From contig JACJWU010000003.1 of NCBI GenBank assembly GCA_020636995.1, positions 124,001 through 188,000 on the forward strand: a stretch of DNA of 64,000 nt. The letters are read 5' to 3'. The DNA comes from Actinomycetota bacterium (lineage in GTDB: Bacteria > Actinomycetota > Actinomycetes > S36-B12 > UBA10799). Position 1 is the first letter of the stretch. Each line of letters starts with the position of its first letter. The position numbers and the translations under genes are program-made. Below, piece by piece: positions 25,184 to 33,565 of the stretch. A model generated the notes under the pieces. That model had not been told where the DNA came from. It did no database searches and saw nothing but the letters and a program-made list of their open reading frames with translations.

Positions 25184-26161
25184 ATGGAGCCCGAGATCAC
25201 CGCACCGGTGGACCTGTGCCTGCCGGACGGCACCCTCAACCGCGATGCCGTCGGGTGGACGCGACACCCGCTGCACCGTGCGAACCTACGTGGATGGGGC
25301 CGCTCGAAGCGCTGGGAGTACTGGTGCGTGCAGGCCCCCGATTGGGCCCTCTCGGTGACCATCAGCCACATCGACTACCTCGCTCTGCACCAGGTCTGGT
25401 TCGTCGACTTCACCACTGGCGAGCAGATCGACACGGGGGCCATAGTGCCCCTTGCCCGCGGACCCGTACTGCCCGACCGCAGTGGTGGCGGTCCGGCCCG
25501 AACTCGGACGAAGAAGCTCGCGATCGACCTGGTGCCGAACACCCAAGGGGTGCGCCTGGTCGCGCGCACCGATCGCGTCGATGCGGATGTGCAGATCACA
25601 CGGCCGGCCGGTCACGAGTCGATGGCTGTGGTCATCCCGTGGAGCGACAAGCGGTTCCAGTACACCGAGAAGGACAACACCCTGCCGGCCAGCGGCACGG
25701 TCGTCGTCGATGGGCGTGACTACCCGCTGCCGGATGGGCAGACCTGGGCTGTGCTCGACCACGGGCGGGGAAAGTGGCCCTACGACACGACCTGGAACTG
25801 GGCGTCGGCTTCGGGCGCTGTCGGTGACCACGTGATCGGCCTGCAGTTCGGCGGGAAATGGACCGTCGGCACCGGCATGACTGAGAACGCGCTGTGCATC
25901 GACGGCCGGGTCAGCAAGATCAGCCAGGAACTCGAGTGGACCTACGGGCCGTGGCTGGAGCCCTGGACCGTCCGCGGGGATGACGTCGATGTCACCTTCC
26001 ACCCGCGGTTCGAACGGGCCACGAAGACCAACGTGGGTGTCATCTTCACGGAGGTGCACCAGTGCTTCGGGCATTGGACGGGAACGGTGCGCGCTGAAGG
26101 CGTCGAGTACGCCGTCGACGGGATCCGGGGCTTCGCCGAACAGGCGCAGATGCGCTGGTGA
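25184..26161 (+). CDS. DUF2804 family protein
   Basis: A 325-residue protein of the DUF2804 family, a mostly beta-strand protein with no known activity. The family pattern includes W-x-W near the N-terminus, DHGRGKWPYDTTWNWA, GLQFGGKWT and the C-terminal FGHWTGTVR...DGIRGFAEQ. There is no signal peptide. Related proteins occur in many actinobacteria, sometimes near lipid or glycan genes; the neighbours here give no clue. It is convergent with the phosphoribosyltransferase gene across repeat copy 2. Confidence 0.8.
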   Translation: MEPEITAPVDLCLPDGTLNRDAVGWTRHPLHRANLRGWGRSKRWEYWCVQAPDWALSVTISHIDYLALHQVWFVDFTTGEQIDTGAIVPLARGPVLPDRSGGGPARTRTKKLAIDLVPNTQGVRLVARTDRVDADVQITRPAGHESMAVVIPWSDKRFQYTEKDNTLPASGTVVVDGRDYPLPDGQTWAVLDHGRGKWPYDTTWNWASASGAVGDHVIGLQFGGKWTVGTGMTENALCIDGRVSKISQELEWTYGPWLEPWTVRGDDVDVTFHPRFERATKTNVGVIFTEVHQCFGHWTGTVRAEGVEYAVDGIRGFAEQAQMRW

Positions 26162-26190
26162 TCCGCCTTCCGGCGAGGGGGTTCTGCGGT

Positions 26191-26287
26191 TCCGGTTAGA
26201 GGTTCTGCACTCCGGTTAGAGGTTTGCGGCCGTATTTGACTAACGGATGGACGTGGGACTAACCGCTGGACGCGGGACTAACCGATG
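26191..26287. repeat. convergent-junction repeat, copy 2
   Basis: Two direct TCCGGTTAGAGGTT units (from 26191 and 26211; 20-bp period), then the centre GCGGCCGTATTTGAC. Two full and one partial 19-bp unit of the ACTAACsG...TGGACGyGGG type follow (26239-26257, 26258-26276, 26277-26287). The third unit runs into the phosphoribosyltransferase gene and supplies its stop codon. Layout and centre match copy 1 at 16139-16226. Confidence 0.75.
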
Positions 26288-26934
26288 CTCCGGGGACGAT
26301 CCAGCCTTTCCACCTCGGCCATGACTTCGGCGTCCGACACCTGATGGAAGTCGCGGTAGAACTCCCCGACCGCGTAGAAGTGCTGCGGGCTGAGCAGGCA
26401 GACGACGTCATCGACCTCCGGCCGCAACGACGCGAGGGTCTCCGGCGGCGCCACCGGAACAGCCAGGACCACTCGCCCCGGCCCACGCCGCCTCACGGCT
26501 TGCAGCGCCACCCGCATCGTGGCACCGGTCGCGATGCCGTCATCGACGACGACGGCGGTGCGGGCGTGCAGGTCCACCGGCGCCCGCCCGGCGAGGTACT
26601 GTTCGCGGCGCTGCTGGATCGTCAGCAGTTCCTGTTCGGCGAGGGCACGCACTTGTTCCTCGCTCATCCCGGCAGCCGCAAGCACCGATGGATTCACGAC
26701 GATGTGTGGGTCGTCGCCGTTCACCACCGCTCCCGCCGCCACCTCTTCGTGGCCCGGCACCCCGATCTTGCGGGCCATGACAAGGTCCAACGGAGCGTGC
26801 AGCGCCACCGCAATGGGCACCGCCACCGGCACCCCACCACGCGGCAGGGCCAGCACCACGGGGTCGGCGGGCCGGAGTGCGGCGAGCCGGGCCGCGAGCT
26901 GTTCGCCGGCCTCGGTACGGGTGGCGAACGTCAT
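26278..26934 (-). CDS. phosphoribosyltransferase family protein
   Basis: A 218-residue type I phosphoribosyltransferase-fold protein. The PRPP loop VVVDDGIATGATM is clear, and VLALPRGGVPVAVPIA forms the N-terminal strand-loop. Stand-alone proteins of this kind are common in actinobacteria and have no assigned substrate. The ATG overlaps the stop of the upstream membrane protein (ATGA), so it is the last gene of a minus-strand operon that begins at the WecG-like gene. Its stop codon lies inside the repeat. Confidence 0.85.
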   Translation of the reverse strand: MTFATRTEAGEQLAARLAALRPADPVVLALPRGGVPVAVPIAVALHAPLDLVMARKIGVPGHEEVAAGAVVNGDDPHIVVNPSVLAAAGMSEEQVRALAEQELLTIQQRREQYLAGRAPVDLHARTAVVVDDGIATGATMRVALQAVRRRGPGRVVLAVPVAPPETLASLRPEVDDVVCLLSPQHFYAVGEFYRDFHQVSDAEVMAEVERLDRPRSIG

Positions 26935-28196
26935 GGTTCCCGGGTCACCAGACCCGCCGACGATGCGATCACGGCCACGATCAGGACAAAGGCGTTGTTA
27001 AGGGCGGCATACGTGGCGCTGAAGGTCACCACGTCGACCTGGAAGATCGCACCCATCACGAACACCACCCCCAAGGTGGCCCGGTTGTCGAGGCCTGCAA
27101 CGCGGACCGCGACCCATGCGGCCAGCACGACGAAAGCGACACACCCCGCCAGCCCGAGCCAACCACCGACTGCCAGCGCTTCCAGGAACTGCTGGTGGGC
27201 GTGATCGGCGTAGTTCGGAGAGGAAGGCTTCGGACCGATGCCGAAAGGTGTCCAGACCGCGACGTTGCCCAGGTAGTCCTGCCACAGGTCAAAGCGCCAG
27301 GTCGTTGTGCCGTCCGTGATCGGCGTGGTCGCCAGCCAACCCGACAGCCCGAGTGGCAACAGGATGAGCGCGAAGAGCCCCGCCAACGTCCAGCCGAACG
27401 CGCGCCGGAGGCGCTCGACGGGGATGAGTGTCACAAGCAGACCGATGGCGACGGCGAGCATCCCCGTTCGGCTGAAACTCCACAGCGTCGCACCCACCAG
27501 TCCGACCGCCACGACCCAGGTCCACTTACCTGGCACGGCTCTGAGCAGGAAAACGAGTAGCACCGCACACGTCAAGCCGACGTACACCCGTCCGGGTGTG
27601 ACTCCGTTGAGGCTCTCGACCTGGCTCACCTGCAAGCCCAGCACAGAGAGCCACCGCTCGTAGCGCGGATCCGCGATCAGAACCAACGGCCACCCGAAGA
27701 GCAGGTCGCTGACGCCCGCAAGGAGACTTCCCCAGCCGAAGAACCAGCCGAGTCCGAACATCAACTTCTTCAGCACCTCGAAGGGGATGAGTGCACCTGC
27801 AGCGGCAACACCGATGCTCGCGGCCGCGACGTACCAGAACCGGGAGTCGCGCATGGTGCCGTGCACCAGCATCGACACCGCGGTGGCGCCTATCCAGACG
27901 CCAACAGTGCCGATCAGAGCCCACTGGTGCCCGGAGATCCGCCCGGACAGGGCCCCGATCGCGATGACGACCAGGCCTATCCAGGCAAGGAACGCGAGGC
28001 CGCCGGCACCTGGGAGCCGCCCTTCGGCCCGAACCCAGCCGTCGAGTGCGGGCGCCGGAGTACCCCAAGCCACCAGGACGGAATTGAACGTCACCAAAAG
28101 AGCCAGCAGCAGGTAGCCGACACCGACGCGGGGCAGCCACTTCGCGCCGCGTCCGGCAGCGCCCACGTCCGGGGAAGCGATTGTCAACTGGCTCAT
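26931..28196 (-). CDS. O-antigen ligase/polymerase-like membrane protein
   Basis: A 421-residue integral membrane protein with about ten to twelve helices and a longer extracytoplasmic loop near residues 285-330 (LATTPITDGTTTWRFDLWQD onwards, with H-x-H-Q-Q-F). This matches the Wzy/WaaL O-antigen polymerase/ligase pattern. It should join repeat units of the surface glycan or ligate the finished chain. The ATG overlaps the WecG-like gene's stop. A second protein of this type lies at 41781, so polymerase and ligase roles may be split. Confidence 0.8.
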   Translation of the reverse strand: MSQLTIASPDVGAAGRGAKWLPRVGVGYLLLALLVTFNSVLVAWGTPAPALDGWVRAEGRLPGAGGLAFLAWIGLVVIAIGALSGRISGHQWALIGTVGVWIGATAVSMLVHGTMRDSRFWYVAAASIGVAAAGALIPFEVLKKLMFGLGWFFGWGSLLAGVSDLLFGWPLVLIADPRYERWLSVLGLQVSQVESLNGVTPGRVYVGLTCAVLLVFLLRAVPGKWTWVVAVGLVGATLWSFSRTGMLAVAIGLLVTLIPVERLRRAFGWTLAGLFALILLPLGLSGWLATTPITDGTTTWRFDLWQDYLGNVAVWTPFGIGPKPSSPNYADHAHQQFLEALAVGGWLGLAGCVAFVVLAAWVAVRVAGLDNRATLGVVFVMGAIFQVDVVTFSATYAALNNAFVLIVAVIASSAGLVTREP

Positions 28197-28957
28197 CGGC
28201 GCCTCAGCCCGGGGTTGCGAACCGCTGCCCGGATGAAGCGCGGGTTCCCCCAGAGATAGCGCTTCGTCAGGCGTCGCGGTTCGCTGGCGAGGCGGTAGAA
28301 CCACTCGGTTCCGGTGCGCCGCATCCACACCGGTGCCTGCGGTTTCGTCCCGGCCAGGAAGTCGAAGGCCGCGCCGACCGCCATCGCGACGACCGGCAAT
28401 TCCTCAGCCAGTCGCGCAACCTCCCAATCTTGCTTGGGGGTGCCGAGGCCGACCCAGGCGATCTGAGCTCCGGACGCCCGGATCCTCCGATCCTGTGCCC
28501 GACGCTCGGCGGCGGTCAATTCCCGGAACGGGGGAGACTCACCCCCCACCACTACCGCGGTCGGGAAGCGACGGGCGATCACCTGCTGCAGCGCGTCCAA
28601 GGTCCGCTCGTCCCCACCGAGCAGGTAGTGCCGCAGACCGGTGTCGCGTGCAAGTACCGCCTCCATGACATCCGGGCCGTAAACGCGGGGCCACTGATCG
28701 CTCGTGCGCCGGTACGCCCTGCGACCGATCCAGGCCACCGGCATGCCGTCGGTGAGGTTCAGCGCATCCGACGCATCGAACAGCGCTGCATAGGCGGGGT
28801 CGGCGTCAGCCAGCGCGATCGTGTAGGCGTTGGCGAAGTGCACCGCGGTCGGGCGCCCGGTCTGCGCACGGCGCACCACCTCGTCCACAGCCTCGTCGAA
28901 GGGCAACGCAGCGAGCGGGATCCGGCCGATCCCGAAGGTTGTCACCGCTGCTCCCAT
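28193..28957 (-). CDS. WecG/TagA/CpsF family glycosyltransferase (GT26)
   Basis: A 254-residue GT26-type enzyme. Family members transfer N-acetylmannosamine or ManNAcA onto a lipid-linked sugar. Typical segments are HFANAYTIALADADPAY, NLTDGMPVAW, YLLGGDERTL and the C-terminal WVGLGTPKQDWEV. The start is set at ATG 28957, because a -10-like TACGGT (28968-28973) would place the transcript start just upstream; a frame up to 28990 is possible. Together with the divergent TviB-like dehydrogenase it suggests an N-acetyl hexosaminuronic acid in the glycan. Confidence 0.88.
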   Translation of the reverse strand: MGAAVTTFGIGRIPLAALPFDEAVDEVVRRAQTGRPTAVHFANAYTIALADADPAYAALFDASDALNLTDGMPVAWIGRRAYRRTSDQWPRVYGPDVMEAVLARDTGLRHYLLGGDERTLDALQQVIARRFPTAVVVGGESPPFRELTAAERRAQDRRIRASGAQIAWVGLGTPKQDWEVARLAEELPVVAMAVGAAFDFLAGTKPQAPVWMRRTGTEWFYRLASEPRRLTKRYLWGNPRFIRAAVRNPGLRRR

Positions 28958-28973
28958 CGCACGCTCCACCGTA
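28958..28973 (-). promoter_or_regulatory. promoter of the WecG-like operon
   Basis: TACGGT at 28968-28973 (minus strand), ten bases before ATG 28957. This would give a leader of only two to four bases. Confidence 0.4.
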
Positions 28974-29033
28974 CCCACAGCCACCCCCATCGGGGTCAGA
29001 TCCCGCCGCGAAACGTCATCGGCACTCAGCCAC

Positions 29034-29046
29034 TAGCCTGACCCTC
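29034..29046 (+). promoter_or_regulatory. leaderless promoter of the nucleotide-sugar dehydrogenase
   Basis: TAGCCT at 29034-29039, seven bases, then ATG at 29047. Confidence 0.5.
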
Positions 29047-30300
29047 ATGAAGCCGACCATCGCCGTGCTGGGTCTGGGCTATGTCGGCCTGCCCCTGGCT
29101 GTGGAGTTCGCGCGGCACTTCCCAGTTCTGGGATTCGACATCGACTGTGAGCGCGTCGATGAGCTGACACGCGGCACGGACCGGACACGGGAGGTTGCTG
29201 GGGAGGATCTCGGCGGCGTGCGATTCACGTGCGACCCCGAGGACCTACATCCCGCGAACGTCTATATCGTGGCCGTCCCCACACCGGTCGACGCCCACAA
29301 GCGTCCCGACCTGCGACCGCTGCTGGAGGCCTCCCGAATCGTGGGCGAGTCGCTGCGCCCGGGTGACCTCGTGATCTATGAATCGACCGTCTACCCCGGA
29401 TGCACGGAGGAGGACTGCATCCCCCCGCTCGAACAGGTCTCAGGGTTGCGGCTGCACACGGACTTCGCCGTGGGGTATTCGCCGGAGCGCATCAACCCTG
29501 GAGACCGCCAACGCAAACTGCCGGACGTGACGAAGATCGTCAGCGGATCCAGCCCAGAGACGACGGAACGGGTCGCCGAACTCTACGAACGGATCATCAC
29601 CGCCGGCGTCCACCGCGCACCCTCCATCCGGGTGGCGGAGGCGGCGAAAGTCATCGAGAACACCCAGCGCGACGTGAACATCGCCTTGGTGAACGAACTC
29701 GCCATCCTGTTCAACGAGCTCGGGCTGAACACCTCTGACGTCCTGGAGGCGGCCGGCACGAAGTGGAACTTCCTGCCTTTCCGGCCAGGTCTTGTGGGCG
29801 GGCACTGCATCGGGGTCGACCCGTACTACCTGACCCACAAGGCGATGGAAGTGGGTCACTACCCCGAGGTGATCCTGGCGGGGCGCAGGATCAACGATTC
29901 GATGGGCTCGTACGTCGCGGACCAGTTGGTCCTGTTGATGACGCGGAAGGGCCTGCGGGTCGGGGGCGCACACATCCTCGTGCTGGGACTAACGTTCAAG
30001 GAGAACTGCCCGGACACCAAGAACACCCGCGTCGTCGACGTGGTCGGCAGACTGCGGGAGTACGGCGCAGTCGTGGAGGTAGCGGACCCGTGGGTGGGCG
30101 CGGAGCAGGCCAAGGAACTCGGAGTGGATCTCGTCGATCTGGACTCGGTCTGGGGTCGCGAGTACCAGGCGGCGATGCTCGCAGTGGCGCACGACCAGTT
30201 CGCAGGGGTCGGACCAGCGCTCAGAGACCTGGTGGGGACCGAGGGCGTACTCTACGACGTCAAGGGGATGCTGGGGTCGGAGGCTGACGGGACGCTGTGA
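29047..30300 (+). CDS. nucleotide-sugar dehydrogenase (TviB/WbpA-like)
   Basis: A 417-residue UDP-sugar dehydrogenase that oxidises C6 of a UDP-sugar to a uronate with NAD. The N-terminal GxGxxG is VLGLGYVGLPLA. The catalytic Cys is in GGHCIGVDPYYLTHKA, a form typical of the TviB/WbpA/WecC group acting on UDP-N-acetylhexosamines rather than UDP-glucose. TFKENCPDTKNTR marks the C-terminal domain. The product is probably a UDP-N-acetylhexosaminuronic acid; the exact sugar is not decidable by eye. Its last 41 bases overlap the 3' end of the convergent fcl gene. Confidence 0.92.
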   Translation: MKPTIAVLGLGYVGLPLAVEFARHFPVLGFDIDCERVDELTRGTDRTREVAGEDLGGVRFTCDPEDLHPANVYIVAVPTPVDAHKRPDLRPLLEASRIVGESLRPGDLVIYESTVYPGCTEEDCIPPLEQVSGLRLHTDFAVGYSPERINPGDRQRKLPDVTKIVSGSSPETTERVAELYERIITAGVHRAPSIRVAEAAKVIENTQRDVNIALVNELAILFNELGLNTSDVLEAAGTKWNFLPFRPGLVGGHCIGVDPYYLTHKAMEVGHYPEVILAGRRINDSMGSYVADQLVLLMTRKGLRVGGAHILVLGLTFKENCPDTKNTRVVDVVGRLREYGAVVEVADPWVGAEQAKELGVDLVDLDSVWGREYQAAMLAVAHDQFAGVGPALRDLVGTEGVLYDVKGMLGSEADGTL

Positions 30301-31195
30301 ACCACTCGCAAGTCGCAGCCACACCGTCACGCAGCCCGATCCGGGGAGCCCACCCGAGGCCCTTCAGCCGGGAGACGTCGAGCAGTTTCCTCGGGGTCCC
30401 GTCCGGCTTGCTGGTGTCCCACTCGACACGGCCGTCGAATCCGACGACCTCCGCTACCAAGGCTGCAAGTTCCCGGATGCTGATGTCCTCGCCGGTACCA
30501 ATGTTGACGTGCTGATCGCCATCGTAGTGCTCGATGAGATGCAGGATCGCCGAGGCGGCATCGTCGCTGTGCAGGAACTCCCGGCGGGGAGTGCCGGTGC
30601 CCCAAAGAGTCACGACGTCGTCGGCGTCGTGAAACTTGCGGATCATGGCAGGCAGGACGTGGCTGGAGTTGAGGTCGAAGTTGTCCCCGGGTCCGTAGAG
30701 ATTCGTGGGCATTACCGAGATCCAGCGCCTGTTGTACTGCTCCCGGTACGAATTCACCGCCTCGATCCCCGCGATCTTGGCTATGGCATAGGCCTGATTG
30801 GTCGGCTCCAGCGGTCCGGTGAGCAATGCGGACTCCGGGATCGGCTGCGGTGCGAGTTTCGGGTAGATGCAGCTCGAGCCCAGGAACACGACCCGCTCCA
30901 CGTCGGCGGCGTGCGCGGCTTCGAAGAGGTTGGTCTGGATGCGCAGGTTGTCGTTGAGGAAGTCCACGGGGTGCGTGGCGTTGGCCATGATCCCGCCGAC
31001 CAGGGCAGCCGCCATCACCATGACCTGTGGGCGGGCTGACAGGACAGCGTCGAAAGCGGCGTCACGGTTCCGCAGGTCGACCTCGGCCGAGGACCAGCCC
31101 ACCGTCTCGATCTCGCGCTCAAGCAGGGCCCGCCAGACCGCAGAGCCGACGAGGCCGCGATGGCCCGCCACATAGACGAGGGAGTCACTGAGCAC
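30260..31195 (-). CDS. fcl: GDP-L-fucose synthase
   Basis: A 311-residue SDR enzyme, the 3,5-epimerase/4-reductase that finishes GDP-L-fucose from the Gmd product. The NADP loop is [13 protein letters not shown]; the catalytic Ser region is [17 protein letters not shown], and Tyr-x3-Lys is in YAIAKIAG. The start is GTG 31195, with TATCGT six bases upstream, only 24 bp from the divergent gmd start. The large upstream frame extension (to 32014) is antisense shadow of gmd. The 3' end overlaps the convergent dehydrogenase by 41 bp. Confidence 0.95.
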   Translation of the reverse strand: MLSDSLVYVAGHRGLVGSAVWRALLEREIETVGWSSAEVDLRNRDAAFDAVLSARPQVMVMAAALVGGIMANATHPVDFLNDNLRIQTNLFEAAHAADVERVVFLGSSCIYPKLAPQPIPESALLTGPLEPTNQAYAIAKIAGIEAVNSYREQYNRRWISVMPTNLYGPGDNFDLNSSHVLPAMIRKFHDADDVVTLWGTGTPRREFLHSDDAASAILHLIEHYDGDQHVNIGTGEDISIRELAALVAEVVGFDGRVEWDTSKPDGTPRKLLDVSRLKGLGWAPRIGLRDGVAATCEWFTASRQPPTPASP

Positions 31196-31219
31196 GTTCT
31201 GACGATAACGTTGGCCGCA
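31196..31219. promoter_or_regulatory. overlapping divergent leaderless promoters of fcl and gmd
   Basis: In a 24-bp gap, TAACGT (31206-31211, plus strand) lies eight bases before the gmd ATG, and TATCGT (31202-31207, minus strand) lies six bases before the fcl GTG. The two -10 boxes share positions 31206-31207. RNA polymerase probably cannot occupy both at once. Confidence 0.6.
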
Positions 31220-32194
31220 ATGAAGACGGCTTTCATCACGGGAATCACCGGGCAGGACGGGTCCTACCTGGCCGAGTTGCTGTTGGACAAGGGCTACACC
31301 GTCCACGGCCTGATCCGTCGCGCCTCGACCTTCAACACCCACCGGATCGATCACCTGTACCAGGATCCGCACGATCCGGAGGCACGCCTGTTCCTCCACT
31401 ACGGAGACCTGACGGACTCGTCGCGCCTGACCACACTGCTGGAGAAGGTCGGGCCGGACGAGGTGTACCACCTGGCAGCGCAATCCCACGTGCGGGTCTC
31501 GTTCGACGAGCCCGAGTACACCGGGGATGTGACCGGTCTGGGCACCACGCGCATCCTCGAGGCCATCCGCGCGGCCCAGGTGCCGGTCAAGTTCTACCAG
31601 GCTTCGAGCTCGGAGATGTTCGGGAGTACACCGCCGCCGCAGTCCGAGTCCAGCCCGCTGCAACCGCGCAGTCCCTACGCGGCGGCGAAGGTGTACTCGT
31701 ACTGGACCGCCCGCAACTACCGCGAGGCCTACGGGATGTTCTCGGTCAACGGAATCCTGTTCAACCACGAATCCCCCCGCCGGGGTGAGACCTTCGTGAG
31801 CCGGAAGATCTCGATGGCCGCCGCCCGGATCGCCGCCGGGGAGCAGCAACACCTCTACCTGGGCAATCTCGATGCCCGGCGGGACTGGGGGTATGCGAAG
31901 GAGTACGTGGAGGCGATGTGGCTGATGCTGCAGGCCGACGAACCTGCCGACTACGTGGTCGCGACGGGGACCGCGTATTCGGTGCGGGACTTCCTCGGCT
32001 TCGCGTTCGGTCACGTGGGGCTCGATTGGGAGAAGTACGTGCGTTTCGATGAGCGCTACCTGCGGCCCACCGAGGTGGATGAGTTGGTCGGCGACCCCAG
32101 CAAGGTGCAGGAGAAGCTCGGGTGGAAGGCGCAGACGATGGTGCCGGAGCTGGCGCGGTTGATGGTGGATGCAGACATGGAATTGCTGCGATGA
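31220..32194 (+). CDS. gmd: GDP-mannose 4,6-dehydratase
   Basis: A 324-residue SDR dehydratase that forms GDP-4-keto-6-deoxymannose, the first step to GDP-L-fucose. It begins [19 protein letters not shown], followed by [19 protein letters not shown], a Gmd hallmark. SSSEMFG and [10 protein letters not shown] carry the catalytic residues. It is slightly shorter than the E. coli enzyme. The stop overlaps the FkbM-type methyltransferase start (ATGA). With fcl and the fucosyltransferase at 34612 it makes a complete fucose-addition route. Confidence 0.96.
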   Translation: MKTAFITGITGQDGSYLAELLLDKGYTVHGLIRRASTFNTHRIDHLYQDPHDPEARLFLHYGDLTDSSRLTTLLEKVGPDEVYHLAAQSHVRVSFDEPEYTGDVTGLGTTRILEAIRAAQVPVKFYQASSSEMFGSTPPPQSESSPLQPRSPYAAAKVYSYWTARNYREAYGMFSVNGILFNHESPRRGETFVSRKISMAAARIAAGEQQHLYLGNLDARRDWGYAKEYVEAMWLMLQADEPADYVVATGTAYSVRDFLGFAFGHVGLDWEKYVRFDERYLRPTEVDELVGDPSKVQEKLGWKAQTMVPELARLMVDADMELLR

Positions 32195-32913
32195 TCATGC
32201 TCAGCGGGCGGGGGCTGCGATCCTCGGTTCGCCGCGCTTACGCGAGGTGCAAGCCCGCGGCCTGGCGCACCACCCAGGAGGCCTATCTCCTTGCCGGACA
32301 TGATGACCTGCTGATCGAGAACCTGGGCCTGTCCACCGACTCCGTCGTGATTGAGGTTGGGGGGTATCAGGGCGCCTACGTCGCCGCCATCATCGAACGC
32401 TACGGGTGCACCGTCCACGTCTTCGAACCGGTGGACGACTTCTATGCGCAGTTGTGCCAACGGTTCGGGACGGACCCCCGCATCAGACTGCATCCCTACG
32501 GTCTGGCTGCCGTGGACGCGAAAACAACCTTCCAGTTGGCCGCTGACGCCACGGGCGGGAGCAGTTCCGGCGGCCGCACCGTTCCTGTGCAACTGCGCGC
32601 GGTCGCGACCGTCATCAACGAGCTGCCCCCCAGCGTGGACGTGATGACGATCAATATCGAGGGTGCGGAGTACGAGGTGCTGCGCGCCATGGCAGAGGCG
32701 GGCATCCTGTCCCGTGTGCAACGGCTTCATGTCCAGTTCCATGACGTGGGGACCTCGACATCAACCTCGTTGGAGGAATGCCGCGCACTCCTGTCAGCCA
32801 CCCACCAACAGGCATGGTGCTTCGACATGGTGTGGGAGTGCTGGCAGCGGACGCCCGATGCCCCTCTACGCGAAATAGGGGCGAAGTCTGTCGTCGGACA
32901 GGACGACCTCTAA
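32191..32913 (+). CDS. FkbM-type SAM-dependent methyltransferase
   Basis: A 240-residue class I methyltransferase. The SAM-binding strand-loop is [20 protein letters not shown], followed by [11 protein letters not shown] (acidic ribose contact) and the FkbM-type [14 protein letters not shown] segment. It probably O-methylates a sugar of the glycan. It starts at ATG 32191, overlapping the gmd stop. Its 3' end overlaps the convergent sulfotransferase gene by 48 bp. Confidence 0.85.
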   Translation: MIMLSGRGLRSSVRRAYARCKPAAWRTTQEAYLLAGHDDLLIENLGLSTDSVVIEVGGYQGAYVAAIIERYGCTVHVFEPVDDFYAQLCQRFGTDPRIRLHPYGLAAVDAKTTFQLAADATGGSSSGGRTVPVQLRAVATVINELPPSVDVMTINIEGAEYEVLRAMAEAGILSRVQRLHVQFHDVGTSTSTSLEECRALLSATHQQAWCFDMVWECWQRTPDAPLREIGAKSVVGQDDL

Positions 32914-33531
32914 CACCAGATCGGAGTACTCCTGCCGAAAGGTAGACCGTTGGAGCTCGTAGTCCGGGTCGCTCGAGACCACTTGCGGATCATGCACCGT
33001 CCGCTCGCTCACATGGCCGCGGGTGACCTCTGCCTTCACGGACTCGAAACGGGAAGGGTCCCAGTCGACATGCAGGAATTCCACGACGACGTGCAGGGCG
33101 GCCGGCAGATCCTCGTACCGGACTACGGCCTTCCGGTGGGTGAAGTCCTCCTGCAGCAGCCACTTCCGAAGGTGTGACGCGTACCTGTCCGACCAAAGGC
33201 GCACCTGGTCGTCACCCGAAGCCTGCGCGTACTTGAGCATGCTGTACACCGTCTCGACAGGATCCCGGTAAAGGTAGATGACGTTCGAGGCGGAGAAGTC
33301 GAGATCCACGTCATGGATGTGCATGAACAAGTAGTCGGTGTTGTCGTGCGGGTAGAAGGCGCGAACGAGAGTCGGGCGCTGGGCGTACTGTTCGCACATC
33401 ATCCGAAGCCAGTGACTACCGGTTCGCGGAAAGCTCACGAGGTAGACGGCGTCGGAGCGGCGGCGATAGGCGTTGATCGCTCGTTTCGAGGCCAGGCGGG
33501 AGGGGCCAGGTTCCCTGAGCCGGGAGAACAT
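32866..33531 (-). CDS. PAPS-dependent sulfotransferase
   Basis: A 221-residue sulfotransferase-fold protein. The 5'-phosphosulfate loop is YLVSFPRTGSHWLRMM, and the 3'-phosphate-binding segment is IYLYRDPVETVYSML. Both fit the PAPS-using family. The acceptor is probably a sugar hydroxyl in the surface glycan, judged from its position among glycan genes; a lipid acceptor is not excluded. The start is ATG 33531, eight bases after TAGTGT; an ATG six codons upstream lies within that promoter. The convergent overlap with the methyltransferase gene is 48 bp. Confidence 0.87.
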   Translation of the reverse strand: MFSRLREPGPSRLASKRAINAYRRRSDAVYLVSFPRTGSHWLRMMCEQYAQRPTLVRAFYPHDNTDYLFMHIHDVDLDFSASNVIYLYRDPVETVYSMLKYAQASGDDQVRLWSDRYASHLRKWLLQEDFTHRKAVVRYEDLPAALHVVVEFLHVDWDPSRFESVKAEVTRGHVSERTVHDPQVVSSDPDYELQRSTFRQEYSDLVLEVVLSDDRLRPYFA

Positions 33532-33565
33532 GATGCAGAACACTAGCATTCGCTACGGTCGACGA
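33532..33565. promoter_or_regulatory. divergent leaderless promoters of the sulfotransferase and glycosyltransferase genes
   Basis: In the 34-bp gap, TAGTGT (33540-33545, minus strand) stands eight bases before ATG 33531, and TACGGT (33554-33559, plus strand) stands six bases before GTG 33566. This fixes both starts and shows that longer frames on either strand are shadows. Confidence 0.55.
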
